Shown: one piece after another, positions 6,315 to 14,346 of the stretch
Position numbering within the stretch: position 1 is the stretch's first letter
How the letters are laid out: every line of letters begins with the position of its first letter
Assembly (NCBI GenBank): GCA_947589205.1
Contig: CANQCJ010000030.1
Location: 1-15,169, forward strand
Length of the DNA stretch: 15,169 nucleotides
Direction of reading: 5' to 3'
Source of the DNA: an uncultured Ruminococcus sp.
GTDB lineage: Bacteria > Bacillota > Clostridia > Oscillospirales > Ruminococcaceae
Position numbers and translations under genes: made by a program
Notes under the pieces: generated by a model
Databases searched by the model: none
Told to the model about the DNA's origin: nothing
What the model saw: only the letters and a program-made list of their open reading frames with translations

Positions 6315-7592
6315 TCAACGCTTTCTGCCCGACTTATAAAAATACTCCTGCGCAAACTCCTGCTTTGTCACCAAAAAATCGGCGTCGTCGCTATAGCAGT
6401 AATAACAGCAGCTTCGGGTGGAAAGAACTATACATTTTCCGCGCCCTCTGTAATTGTATTCGGTCTGAGCCGACTCTCTGTCGGTCGATTTGATTACTAT
6501 CGGGAAATTATCCGGAGAATTTTTTACGGCGGGCTGAGCTGTGTCGTTTATAAAAAGCTTGTACCCGTCACAATTGTGTATGAGCTTGCCTTCGCCCAAG
6601 GGAACAAACCCCTTTTCGTTCGGCAGAGCTTCAACCTTTACATTGTTGACGGCATTGTAGCTGCCCGAATTTATCTCGCTTTCGGTCTCGCTTCGCTCCC
6701 ACCTGTACCAATCGGGAATATGCAAAAGCCTTCCGCTGTCTTGATCTTTAAGCTGTCCAAGCTCGTTCATTTCCCATGCTTTCCCGCAGGCGGTGCATTT
6801 CAGTGTACTTCCCGAGCTGCTCATTTTGCCCTCCGCTTTGCAGGAGATACACTTGTACAGCGGCTTGTGCAGACCCTCGGCGCGTTCGGGATAGTCTATC
6901 ACGATATTCTCATCGAGCTGATATTTATATTCGTCATATTGAAGCCTTTTTTCAATTTCTGTCTGAATTTCCTCCGCGGGAGCTTTTGCGATCTGTTCGG
7001 AGGTGTAAAGCAATTCTATCCTCGCCGACATTTTTGACCTTCGCGTATGCTCTTCGTCCCAGAAGGTATTTGCAAGATAGCTGCCGTGAGCGGACAGCAC
7101 GGCGACGGGGACCTTGAAATGCTTCACCAGCTTGCCAAGATCGTTTGGAAGCGTGGAGGTCACGCCCGCGTCGCAGTGGCGCGATTCGGGGAAGATCACT
7201 ACCGGCTGTTTTAGCGTAAACAACGCGTACTCGATATTTTTCATGACGGAAATTTCGGGAACATATCTGCGCTTGCCGATACAGCCGCCCTGACGGTACA
7301 ATTCGTTCCCGAAGGCCGCAAAGCCCTCCATATCGGATATGTAATTTGCGCGGTGCGGGAACAATGCTCTCGGCGCAATGAAATAATCGGAAAATCCCTG
7401 ATGTGTCGAGAACACGAGAAAAGGCGGCTTCAAGCCGTCCATTCCGACCCTTTCCACCTTTTTAAGCCCCTGCTTTCTCGTCAGCAGATATGACACAGCC
7501 CAGAGCAGGGGAGCGAGAAGCAGATTTTGCTTAACGGGCTTGCGCTTCATATCAAACGGCGTCATATCGCCTTTTTTGTTTACAAGTGACAT
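6315..7592 (-). CDS. PlsC-like lysophospholipid acyltransferase with C-terminal zinc ribbon
   Basis: A 425-residue protein. The N-terminal half looks like a 1-acyl-glycerol-3-phosphate acyltransferase: the HX4D catalytic motif is H64-QGFS-D69 within FSTHQGFSDYF, and the FPEGTR-type motif appears as FPESRH (134-139, E136). A GGCIGKRR segment between them corresponds to the usual substrate-binding block. Such enzymes add a second acyl chain to lysophosphatidic acid or related lipids at the membrane. From about 246 the protein continues with a zinc-ribbon motif (C248-x2-C251 ... C266-x2-C269) and then about 150 residues of unrecognised sequence ending in an Arg/Lys tail. Plain PlsC proteins are about 200-250 residues, so the C-terminal half is an extra module. 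The ATG is preceded by GGAGAG, and the gene has its own promoter and terminator. Substrate specificity is not evident. Confidence 0.78.
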   Translation of the reverse strand: MSLVNKKGDMTPFDMKRKPVKQNLLLAPLLWAVSYLLTRKQGLKKVERVGMDGLKPPFLVFSTHQGFSDYFIAPRALFPHRANYISDMEGFAAFGNELYRQGGCIGKRRYVPEISVMKNIEYALFTLKQPVVIFPESRHCDAGVTSTLPNDLGKLVKHFKVPVAVLSAHGSYLANTFWDEEHTRRSKMSARIELLYTSEQIAKAPAEEIQTEIEKRLQYDEYKYQLDENIVIDYPERAEGLHKPLYKCISCKAEGKMSSSGSTLKCTACGKAWEMNELGQLKDQDSGRLLHIPDWYRWERSETESEINSGSYNAVNNVKVEALPNEKGFVPLGEGKLIHNCDGYKLFINDTAQPAVKNSPDNFPIVIKSTDRESAQTEYNYRGRGKCIVLSTRSCCYYCYSDDADFLVTKQEFAQEYFYKSGRKR

Positions 7593-7633
7593 AATTTTTT
7601 CTCTCCGTTAGAACTAAAAATTTTTACGATATT

Positions 7634-7662
7634 ATTATATCATGTCAAACGAAAAAAATCAA
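7634..7662 (-). promoter_or_regulatory. Sigma-A promoter of the acyltransferase gene
   Basis: Minus strand: -35 TTGATT (7657-7662), a 17-bp spacer ending TGA, and -10 TATAAT (7634-7639), giving an extended -10. It faces away from the plus-strand promoter at 7693-7721, with 30 bp between their -35 boxes, so the two genes are divergently transcribed and could share regulation. Confidence 0.82.
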
Positions 7663-7692
7663 TACCCGAGGAAAATTTTAGAAAAATACCTC

Positions 7693-7721
7693 TTGCAAAC
7701 AAATAAAAAATATGCTATAAT
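7693..7721 (+). promoter_or_regulatory. Sigma-A promoter of the ankyrin lipoprotein gene
   Basis: -35 TTGCAA (7693-7698), a 17-bp spacer ending TGC, and a perfect -10 TATAAT (7716-7721). Expected start near 7728, which leaves a leader of about 30 nt carrying AGGAGG. Its position inside the possible N-terminal extension of the downstream ORF shows that the extension is not translated. Confidence 0.85.
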
Positions 7722-7758
7722 AAAATCAAACATAAAAAATTATAGGAGGAAAAATATA

Positions 7759-9417
7759 ATGATAAAGAAGCTCTTATCATTAGTCACGGCTTTAACGCTT
7801 ATGTTAAGCCTGAGCGGGTGTGGTTTTTCTGATAAATTATACGGCAAGGAGGATATGAGAAACATATTTGTTTCCGCCGCCGTAAGCGGCAATGTCGAGT
7901 ATATGAGTGAGCTTATAGACGATGGTAAAATAACACAGCGAATGCTGAACGGCGCATTGTATGATGTTGGGGTAGGAAATTATGAAACAGGATTATTTCT
8001 TTTAGAAAAAGGAGCAGATCCCAATTACGAAGATATGCCGCAAATAGATGCATATAATAATCGTATCATGCACCTAATTTTATTGCTTACAAGCGATAAA
8101 ATCGATGTTGATCAAAAGGACTCGCTCGGAAACAGTGTTCTTTATCAGGCAATGATGAACAACTCTACCGGAAACAATGAGTTTTATTCATATACTACGT
8201 GCGAAAGACTTCTTGAAAAAGGTGCAAAAATTGAAGAAAGGTGTTTTAAAAATAATGATGATCCCGAACAGCATGGTTATATGCAGATGCATGACAATCC
8301 TATGACCGTTCAGATGCTTATAAAAAAATATCTGGCTGACGGCGGAAAGCTCAGTATTCCCGATCCGTTAAAATATGCGTTCTGCGGAGAAATTGATAAG
8401 TGTATAGAAGCAATTGAAGGATCATCTTCAGATCTGACACCGGAGGATCGCAGAATAATTTCTTGCTTTGCATCAGCCTTCGGTAATGTCGAGCAATATG
8501 AAAGGGTCTGTGAATTGTTATCAACAGACAGCCGATTTCATGAAATGATCCTCGCAGGCTGCGGAAATTTTGAAATGCTGAAATACTCATTGGAAAAGGA
8601 TGATGTTGATCTTAAAATAGACCCTGAAAAGATGATAGATGACTTGGATTATAGTACACATAATCAACAATATGTTGAATGTATAAATACTGCTGCTTCA
8701 TGGGGCAACTATGATATGTGCAAATATCTTATGGACGAAGGGATATATCCCGATTTAGCATTAAATACACTTCCTCCTCTTTATCACTCGCTTGATTCGG
8801 GAAATTTTAAGGTTTTTAAAGAAATATATAATTACATAAAAACAAACTATCAAGAGATAAGCGAGGAACAGCTGCGCGGCGTATTTAATGATTATGGTAA
8901 AGGCGAGGGACTTTGCCATGGAATGAGTGACTTCGACAAACAGGTTTTGGATTTTTTGCTTGAACAGGGTCACACCTTTGAGCAAGTAAGATTTACGGAT
9001 ATGCCTAAGGAAAGTGTCAATTATCTGATCGAAAACGGAGTTGAGGTCACTGATGAACACTTCATGGAGCTTGTTAAACAAAATAATAAGGAGGGACTTG
9101 AATCAGCATTTAAAAATGGCTATAAGATAACCGATGAAGCAAAGATCCTTGAAAGAGCAGTCGAATGCTCCTCTCATGATATCGTAAAGCTCATAATAGA
9201 CAACGGTGTGAAGCTGCCCGACAATATTATGGAAACGGCAAGACTTGGCTCAAAAGCGACAGCGAAGGTGCTTATAGACGCAGGTGCAAAAACCGATCTG
9301 AAATATGACCACTTAGACCCTCCGAACGGAGGAGGTCTTATTAAAGAGGGCGATTTCGATCTGGCTGATTATTACGAACACTACAGCCGTGAGGATCTGG
9401 CGGAATTAGTAGATTAA
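7759..9417 (+). CDS. Ankyrin-repeat-like lipoprotein
   Basis: A 552-residue protein starting at the ATG at 7759, chosen because AGGAGG (7744-7749) is 9 bases upstream, a promoter lies just before it, and the product then opens with a lipoprotein signal peptide: MIKK, a hydrophobic core and the lipobox LSGC with the lipidated cysteine at residue 21. The rest is built of degenerate helical repeats of ankyrin type: FVSAAVSGNVEYMSELIDDG, GLFLLEKGADPN, SVLYQAMMN, NTAASWGNYDMCKYLMDEG, VNYLIENGVEVT and ILIDAGAKTD-like segments, roughly a dozen units. It is expected to be anchored on the outer face of the membrane and to bind a protein partner; no enzymatic motif was seen. The gene is visibly richer in A+T and in AAT/AAA/GAT codons than its neighbours, which may mark acquisition or fast evolution. 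No terminator follows. Confidence 0.85.
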   Translation: MIKKLLSLVTALTLMLSLSGCGFSDKLYGKEDMRNIFVSAAVSGNVEYMSELIDDGKITQRMLNGALYDVGVGNYETGLFLLEKGADPNYEDMPQIDAYNNRIMHLILLLTSDKIDVDQKDSLGNSVLYQAMMNNSTGNNEFYSYTTCERLLEKGAKIEERCFKNNDDPEQHGYMQMHDNPMTVQMLIKKYLADGGKLSIPDPLKYAFCGEIDKCIEAIEGSSSDLTPEDRRIISCFASAFGNVEQYERVCELLSTDSRFHEMILAGCGNFEMLKYSLEKDDVDLKIDPEKMIDDLDYSTHNQQYVECINTAASWGNYDMCKYLMDEGIYPDLALNTLPPLYHSLDSGNFKVFKEIYNYIKTNYQEISEEQLRGVFNDYGKGEGLCHGMSDFDKQVLDFLLEQGHTFEQVRFTDMPKESVNYLIENGVEVTDEHFMELVKQNNKEGLESAFKNGYKITDEAKILERAVECSSHDIVKLIIDNGVKLPDNIMETARLGSKATAKVLIDAGAKTDLKYDHLDPPNGGGLIKEGDFDLADYYEHYSREDLAELVD

Positions 9418-9422
9418 ATAAC

Positions 9423-9451
9423 TTGATATAGGTTTAAAATTGTGATATAAT
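9423..9451 (+). promoter_or_regulatory. Sigma-A promoter of the DUF362 gene
   Basis: -35 TTGATA (9423-9428), a 17-bp spacer ending TGA, and -10 TATAAT (9446-9451), again with an extended -10. It begins 6 bases after the ankyrin gene stop codon, so the DUF362 gene can be expressed on its own despite the short gap. Confidence 0.85.
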
Positions 9452-9494
9452 AGAATTGACAGGTCAAAAAAATCAAAGAAATGAGGTATAAAAA

Positions 9495-10496
9495 ATGTCA
9501 GAAGAAAAGGTTATCCCCGGAACGGGCGGAGAAATTTATGTTCCCATGTCCGAACGCTCGGGCGGTCAGTCGGCGGTTTATTTTACGCGGGAGCTTTCCG
9601 CAGACGGACTTTTAAAAATTTTTGAGCGCATAAAGCAGGCGCTGTCGGGCAATATCGCCGTAAAGCTCCACACAGGTGAAAAAAACGGACCTAACATAAT
9701 CCCGCGCGAATGGGTAAAGGCTCTTTTTGAAAAAGAGCTGCCGCAAGCAAAAATAATAGAAACAAATTCCTACTATGCCGGAGACAGGGACACGACCGAA
9801 AAGCATCTTGAAACGCTAAAGGTCAACGGCTGGACTTTTGCGCCCGTCGATATAATGGACGCGGACGGAACGGTAATGCTGCCGATAAACGGCGGAAAGT
9901 GGTTCACGCAGATGTCAATGGGCAAAACGCTGACCGAATACGATTCGCTTCTTGCGCTCACGCATTTTAAGGGTCATTCCAAAGGCGGCTTCGGCGGCTC
10001 GGATAAAAATATCGGCATAGGCTGCGCCGACGGCAAAATAGGAAAGGCGATGATACACACCACTCCCGGACAGGACGACCAGTGGGATATAAGCGATGAA
10101 GAATTTATGGAGCGCATGACCGAATCGACCAAAGCGGTAGTCGATCATTTCGGAAAAAACATAGCCTATATCAACGTAATGCGCAATATGTCGGTCTCCT
10201 GCGACTGCGAGGGCATATACGCCGAACCGGTAGTGACCCCCAATGTGGGAATATGCGCATCTCTCGATATACTTGCCGCAGATCAGGCTTGTATAGATAT
10301 TGTTTACGCAATGAAGGAGGAGGAAAACCGCGCGCTTAAAGAGCGTATAGAGTCCCGTCACGGACTTCGCCAGCTCTCTTACATGAAGGAGCTGGGCATG
10401 GGAAACGACGTGTATAAGCTGATAGATATTGACAATGACGATAAAGAAATAACGGCAAAGGACGCGGCTAAGGATCTAAAGCCTTTTTCTCTGTAA
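9495..10496 (+). CDS. DUF362 domain-containing protein
   Basis: A 333-residue, apparently cytoplasmic protein with no signal peptide or membrane segment. Most of its length fits the DUF362 family: KLHTGEKNGPNIIP near the start, ALTHFKGHSKGGFGGSDKNI in the middle, MIHTTPGQDDQW, and the SVSCDCEG motif followed by VGICASLDILAADQACIDIV. Many DUF362 proteins carry an added [4Fe-4S] ferredoxin module; none is present here, though the C-x-C of the CDCEG motif and nearby histidines are conserved-looking candidates for metal or cofactor binding. The biochemical role of the family is not established. The ATG is preceded by TGAGGT at about 7 bp. The gene has its own promoter and looks monocistronic; no clear terminator was found between it and the next promoter. 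Confidence 0.85.
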   Translation: MSEEKVIPGTGGEIYVPMSERSGGQSAVYFTRELSADGLLKIFERIKQALSGNIAVKLHTGEKNGPNIIPREWVKALFEKELPQAKIIETNSYYAGDRDTTEKHLETLKVNGWTFAPVDIMDADGTVMLPINGGKWFTQMSMGKTLTEYDSLLALTHFKGHSKGGFGGSDKNIGIGCADGKIGKAMIHTTPGQDDQWDISDEEFMERMTESTKAVVDHFGKNIAYINVMRNMSVSCDCEGIYAEPVVTPNVGICASLDILAADQACIDIVYAMKEEENRALKERIESRHGLRQLSYMKELGMGNDVYKLIDIDNDDKEITAKDAAKDLKPFSL

Positions 10497-10517
10497 TAAA
10501 ATTAAAGCTTATTTAAG

Positions 10518-10546
10518 TTGACTTTTGTTATAGCGTCTGCTATAAT
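10518..10546 (+). promoter_or_regulatory. Sigma-A promoter of the GH5 gene
   Basis: -35 TTGACT (10518-10523), a 17-bp spacer ending TGC, and -10 TATAAT (10541-10546). The start would fall near 10553, immediately before AGGAGG (10555-10560), so the leader is only about 18 nt and leaves little room for leader-based control. Confidence 0.87.
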
Positions 10547-10570
10547 GTTAAAAAAGGAGGAATAACAGCC

Positions 10571-12097
10571 ATGCATGAAAAAGGTTCAAATAAAAGCTCA
10601 CGCTTTACAAAAAGGCTGCTGTCGGCAGCAGCCGCGGCGGCGGTATCGGTATCGCTCGCGGCGCAGACGACCGCTTTTGCCGACGACGGAGCAATGAGAG
10701 AGGATCTCACCGCTGCGCAGGTATCAAAGGAAATGGGTCTCGGCATAAATCTCGGCAACACGATGGAAGCCTACTGGCTGGACACTAACCGCAAGGATTC
10801 CGGCGCGCAGGTGATAGGCGATAATAAGCCGAACGATTATGAGACCTGCTGGAGCGCGGTGCCGACCACAAAGGAAGCGATAGACGGCATGAAGGAAGCC
10901 GGCTTCAGCACGGTGAGAATACCCGTATATTGGGGAAATATGATGGCTGAGGACGGAACGTTCACGATAAATGATGAGTACATCGCAAGGGTAAAGGAGA
11001 TAGTGGACTACTGCCGCGACGACGGGTTGTATGCTGTGGTAAATATGCACCACTATGACGAATTTATCATAAGACGCTACACGGCACAGGACGACCTTGA
11101 GGGCTGTGCGGAAACGGTTTCAAATCTCTGGACGCAGATAGCCGACTATTTCAAGGACTATTCGGATTTTCTCGTGTTCGAGGGCTTCAACGAATACTTG
11201 GGCGGCGGACCGCTAAAGGATCCGACCGACCCGAACAAGGGCGTCAACGATCTTCCGCAGGACAAGGGCTACGAGTGGACGAATACGCTCAATCAGGCTT
11301 TCGTTGACGCGGTAAGAGCGACCGGCTCAAACAATTCCGAGCGCGTGCTGATAGCCTCCGGCTATTGGACGAATATCGACCTTACGACAAGCGATAAATT
11401 CAAAATGCCGCAGGACACCGCCAAGGATAAGCTCATGGTGTCGGTACACTATGTGGATAATGCTATTTACTGGCAAAACAAGATAGGCGGCGACGAATGG
11501 CGCAGCTACAGCATCGACCAGTGCGAAAAGCTCAAAAAGGCTTTCAGCGATAAGGGCATACCGGTATTTGTCGGAGAGACGACTTCTTCCTATCCGAGAT
11601 CGAATTTTGCCAAAAACGCCGATGTTACCAAAAGCGCGGACGCGCTTGAATATATGTTAGACCTCATCACCGATTACGGCTTTACGCCGGTGCTCTGGGA
11701 TACCAACAACAATTTCTATAACAGAACGAGCGGAAAAATAAACGATGCCGACAGCGCGAACGTTATCGCTAAGATAAACGCGGAAAAATTCGGCGGTGCT
11801 TTGCCGGATAACGACAGCTCTGTTTCCGACGGCAGCGAAGCCGACAGCGTTACCGACAGCAAAGAGCTTTCTTCTCTCGATTCGGTGGTAGGCTCTGCTT
11901 TGGAGAATACTCAGTCGGCTAAGGACAGCTCCTCGGCAAGCTCTGCTTCTTCGGCTTCGTCCGTACAGAAAAATTCGGCTGCGGCTTCCTCTCAAAGCTC
12001 CGGCGGCACGTCTAACCCCGCGACCGGTGTCGCGGCCTCGGCGGCGGTAGTCGCACTTGTAGCCGCGGCGGCAGTAACGACCAAAAGGAAACGTTAA
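10571..12097 (+). CDS. Secreted, wall-anchored GH5 endoglucanase (cellulase-family glycosidase)
   Basis: A 508-residue extracellular enzyme. Residues 1-38 form a signal peptide (basic start, alanine-rich core, cleavage near AFA-DD). Residues about 45-395 are a GH5 TIM barrel: GLGINLGNTMEA, GFSTVRIPVYWG, YAVVNMHHYDEF, EGFNEY with the catalytic acid/base E208, VSVHYVD, FVGETTS with the nucleophile E336, and PVLWDTNN. It probably cleaves beta-1,4-linked glucan or a related hemicellulose. A Ser/Ala/Asp-rich linker (about 400-480) leads to a C-terminal sorting signal: NPATG at 482-486, an Ala/Val helix and a KRKR tail. No carbohydrate-binding or dockerin module is seen. The acid/base is in NEY rather than the common NEP. 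The ATG has AGGAGG 10 bp upstream. It is monocistronic, with its own promoter and terminator. Confidence 0.9.
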   Translation: MHEKGSNKSSRFTKRLLSAAAAAAVSVSLAAQTTAFADDGAMREDLTAAQVSKEMGLGINLGNTMEAYWLDTNRKDSGAQVIGDNKPNDYETCWSAVPTTKEAIDGMKEAGFSTVRIPVYWGNMMAEDGTFTINDEYIARVKEIVDYCRDDGLYAVVNMHHYDEFIIRRYTAQDDLEGCAETVSNLWTQIADYFKDYSDFLVFEGFNEYLGGGPLKDPTDPNKGVNDLPQDKGYEWTNTLNQAFVDAVRATGSNNSERVLIASGYWTNIDLTTSDKFKMPQDTAKDKLMVSVHYVDNAIYWQNKIGGDEWRSYSIDQCEKLKKAFSDKGIPVFVGETTSSYPRSNFAKNADVTKSADALEYMLDLITDYGFTPVLWDTNNNFYNRTSGKINDADSANVIAKINAEKFGGALPDNDSSVSDGSEADSVTDSKELSSLDSVVGSALENTQSAKDSSSASSASSASSVQKNSAAASSQSSGGTSNPATGVAASAAVVALVAAAAVTTKRKR

Positions 12098-12103
12098 AAC
12101 AAT

Positions 12104-12135
12104 AAAAGCGGGCGTTTGCGGACACCCGCTTTTTT
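12104..12135 (+). terminator. Intrinsic terminator of the GH5 gene
   Basis: AAAAGCGGG pairs with CCCGCTTTT (12125 onward). The stem extends by GT/AC after one C-A mismatch and is followed by a run of T. It lies 7 bases after the stop codon and isolates the gene from the kinase gene downstream. Confidence 0.88.
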
Positions 12136-12171
12136 ATCCTGATTAAAAATATTAATTAATCATGCGTTCTA

Positions 12172-12200
12172 TTGACAAGCTTCGCGTTACGTGCTATAAT
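12172..12200 (+). promoter_or_regulatory. Consensus sigma-A promoter of the hybrid kinase gene
   Basis: A textbook site: -35 TTGACA (12172-12177), a 17-bp spacer ending TGC, and -10 TATAAT (12195-12200). It would be strong without activation. A second TATAAT occurs at 12202-12207 but has no -35 partner. Confidence 0.9.
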
Positions 12201-12241
12201 TTATAATAGCTTTTTTATCTGCTAAAAGGGAGATGAAACAA

Positions 12242-14341
12242 TTGATCCCAAAGTCACTGCGTATTTTATCTGCTTTTTTATCAGCGATATTTATATTTTT
12301 GTGTTTTAGCGTTTATCTGATACCCTCCGCCGAGGACGCCGTTCCCGACCCGGGGTATACGCCCGAGGAGTCAGAGTATATCGCTCGGGGGAAAACGCTC
12401 AAGGTCGGATATGTTCAGGACAGGATACCGGTGTCGTTTAAAAACGGCGACGGCGAATGCGACGGTATATCCAAATATATTTTTGACAGAGTAAGCGAGA
12501 TCTCGGGACTTAAATTTGAATATGCCGCCCTGCCGGACGGACAGGTGACGTATGATTATCTTCTCGGCGAGGGCTTCGATCTTGTTACGAGCGTTGAGTA
12601 TAATGAGGAAAATAAAAAGGCGCGCGGTATACTTATAAGCGATCCTTATCTTTCGAGCAGAAAGGTAGTCGTAGCAAAAGAGGGACTTGATTTCAGATAT
12701 GACGGAGATTTCACCGTTGCCGTTTCCACCGGCTCTCAGACGCTCAAAAAGGTGCTCAGTACGACCTTCCCGCATTTTAAGCTGGAAGATTACGATTCTA
12801 TCACCGACTGCTTTGACGCGGTAAATTCCGGCGATGTGGATCTTATGATACAAAACCAGTATGTAGCGGAATACTGGCTGACAAGACCAAAATATGAAAA
12901 GCTTACCGCGATACCCGTTTTCGGTCTCGAGGACGAATTGTGCTTTTCGGCGGTGGTCAGCTTTGACGACAGTCCCGGGACATCTCAGGAAGAGGGAGAG
13001 CTGCTTATAGGCATTCTCGACAAGGCTATACACTCGATGAACGAGGACGAGCAGGGAAGCTATATCATACAGGGAGTAATGGAAAACCAGTATGAATATA
13101 CCTTTTGGGATTTTGTCGGAAGATACCGCTATTCGCTTGCTATTTTAACGCTGTCGGTCATAATAATCATCGTTCTTATTTTCCTGCTGACAAAGCTGAG
13201 GATAAGGATAGCCGAGAGCAAGGCGGAGGCAAAGGCAAAGGGACGTTTTCTTTCAACGATGAGCCACGAGATACGAACGCCGCTCAACGGCTTGATAGGG
13301 CTTAATTATCTTATGCTCAAAAAGCTTGACGATAAAGAGAAGCTCGAAGAATACCTAAAGCAGTCGTCGGTCACGGCGAATTACCTGCTTTCGCTCGTCA
13401 ACGATATACTCGATTCATCAAAGCTTGAAGAGCAAAAGCTCGATCTTATGCTTCAGCCGACAGAGTTAGCTCTTGTTATCGAGACGGTGCGCACTATAGA
13501 GCAGAGCGCGATGAGCGCAAAGCATATTGATTTTAGCGTAAACGCCAAAATAAGCTATCCGTATCTGCTTGCAGACGAGGTAAGGATACAGCAGGTAATA
13601 TTGAATCTGCTGGACAACGCCAAAAAGTTTACCGCCGACGGCGGAAGGGTCAAGCTTGATACCGACCAGCAAAGGACGGACGAGGGGGATATTCTTACCA
13701 CTGTAAAGGTCTCCGACAACGGCAGGGGAATGAGCGAGGAATTTCAGAAGAAGATATTCGATCTGTTTTCTCAGGAGCTGCAGACCGTTTCAAAGGGCAA
13801 TCAGGGAACGGGACTCGGTCTTTCGATAAGCCGCAGACTTGCAAGGCTCATGGGCGGCGATCTTACCTGTGTGAGCAAAAAGGGCGAGGGCAGCGAATTT
13901 ACCTTTACCTTCCGCGCAAAAGCCTCCGACCCGCCGGAAAGGAAGCGTCACACTGACACGGACGAGGGCAAAAAGAGTACGCGCATACTCGTTGCCGAGG
14001 ATAACGAGCTTAACGGCGAGATAATCTATGAGCTGCTGATAAGCAGCGGCTTTGAATGCGACCTGGCGGAAAACGGCAGGGTAGCGCTTGAAAAGTTTGC
14101 CGCCTCGCCGAACGGATATTACGGGGTTATCCTGATGGATCTGCTCATGCCGGAAATGGACGGCTTTGAGACCGCAAGGGCTGTGCGCGCGCTCGAACGC
14201 GATGACGCCGAGACGGTAAAGATCTTCGCCTGCACGGCTAATTCCTTTGCCGAGGAAAAAGACAAGGCGTATGAAAGCGGCATGAACGATTTCATTACTA
14301 AGCCGATAAATATAGATGAGCTTCTGGCAAAATTATCGTAA
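12242..14341 (+). CDS. Hybrid sensor histidine kinase with periplasmic-binding-protein sensor (BvgS-like)
   Basis: About 699 residues. An N-terminal membrane helix (about 10-28) is followed by an extracellular SBP_bac_3 domain (about 45-290; LKVGYVQDRIPVSFKN, SVEYNEENKK). A second helix lies near 296-318. The cytoplasmic part has HisKA (STMSHEIRTPLNG, phospho-accepting H342), HATPase_c (ILNLLDNAKKF, VSDNGRGM, GTGLGLSISRR) and a C-terminal receiver domain (RILVAEDNE, MDLLMPEMDG with D633, ITKPI). A small extracellular ligand would control autophosphorylation and internal relay to the receiver. No HPt domain or output regulator is present here, so the partner lies elsewhere. Start: GGAG (12229-12232) abuts an ATG at 12233, leaving no spacing, but is 9 bases from the in-frame TTG at 12242, which is preferred; the difference is three residues. 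The gene is monocistronic. Confidence 0.93.
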   Translation: MIPKSLRILSAFLSAIFIFLCFSVYLIPSAEDAVPDPGYTPEESEYIARGKTLKVGYVQDRIPVSFKNGDGECDGISKYIFDRVSEISGLKFEYAALPDGQVTYDYLLGEGFDLVTSVEYNEENKKARGILISDPYLSSRKVVVAKEGLDFRYDGDFTVAVSTGSQTLKKVLSTTFPHFKLEDYDSITDCFDAVNSGDVDLMIQNQYVAEYWLTRPKYEKLTAIPVFGLEDELCFSAVVSFDDSPGTSQEEGELLIGILDKAIHSMNEDEQGSYIIQGVMENQYEYTFWDFVGRYRYSLAILTLSVIIIIVLIFLLTKLRIRIAESKAEAKAKGRFLSTMSHEIRTPLNGLIGLNYLMLKKLDDKEKLEEYLKQSSVTANYLLSLVNDILDSSKLEEQKLDLMLQPTELALVIETVRTIEQSAMSAKHIDFSVNAKISYPYLLADEVRIQQVILNLLDNAKKFTADGGRVKLDTDQQRTDEGDILTTVKVSDNGRGMSEEFQKKIFDLFSQELQTVSKGNQGTGLGLSISRRLARLMGGDLTCVSKKGEGSEFTFTFRAKASDPPERKRHTDTDEGKKSTRILVAEDNELNGEIIYELLISSGFECDLAENGRVALEKFAASPNGYYGVILMDLLMPEMDGFETARAVRALERDDAETVKIFACTANSFAEEKDKAYESGMNDFITKPINIDELLAKLS

Positions 14342-14346
14342 ATTTG

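Noticed and set aside
6288..7037. 249-codon open frame on the plus strand
   Set aside because: It is antisense to the acyltransferase gene, begins inside that gene's terminator region, and has no promoter, ribosome site or recognisable motif.
7642..7758. 39-residue N-terminal extension of the ankyrin protein
   Set aside because: It contains the -35/-10 promoter, lacks a ribosome site and would bury the lipoprotein signal peptide. The ATG at 7759 has AGGAGG at good spacing.
9418..9494. Terminator for the ankyrin gene
   Set aside because: No stem followed by a T run is visible before the next promoter; read-through into the DUF362 gene is possible.
12371..13033. 220-codon open frame on the minus strand
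   Set aside because: It is antisense to the SBP_bac_3 domain of the kinase; the composition is that expected of a reverse shadow.
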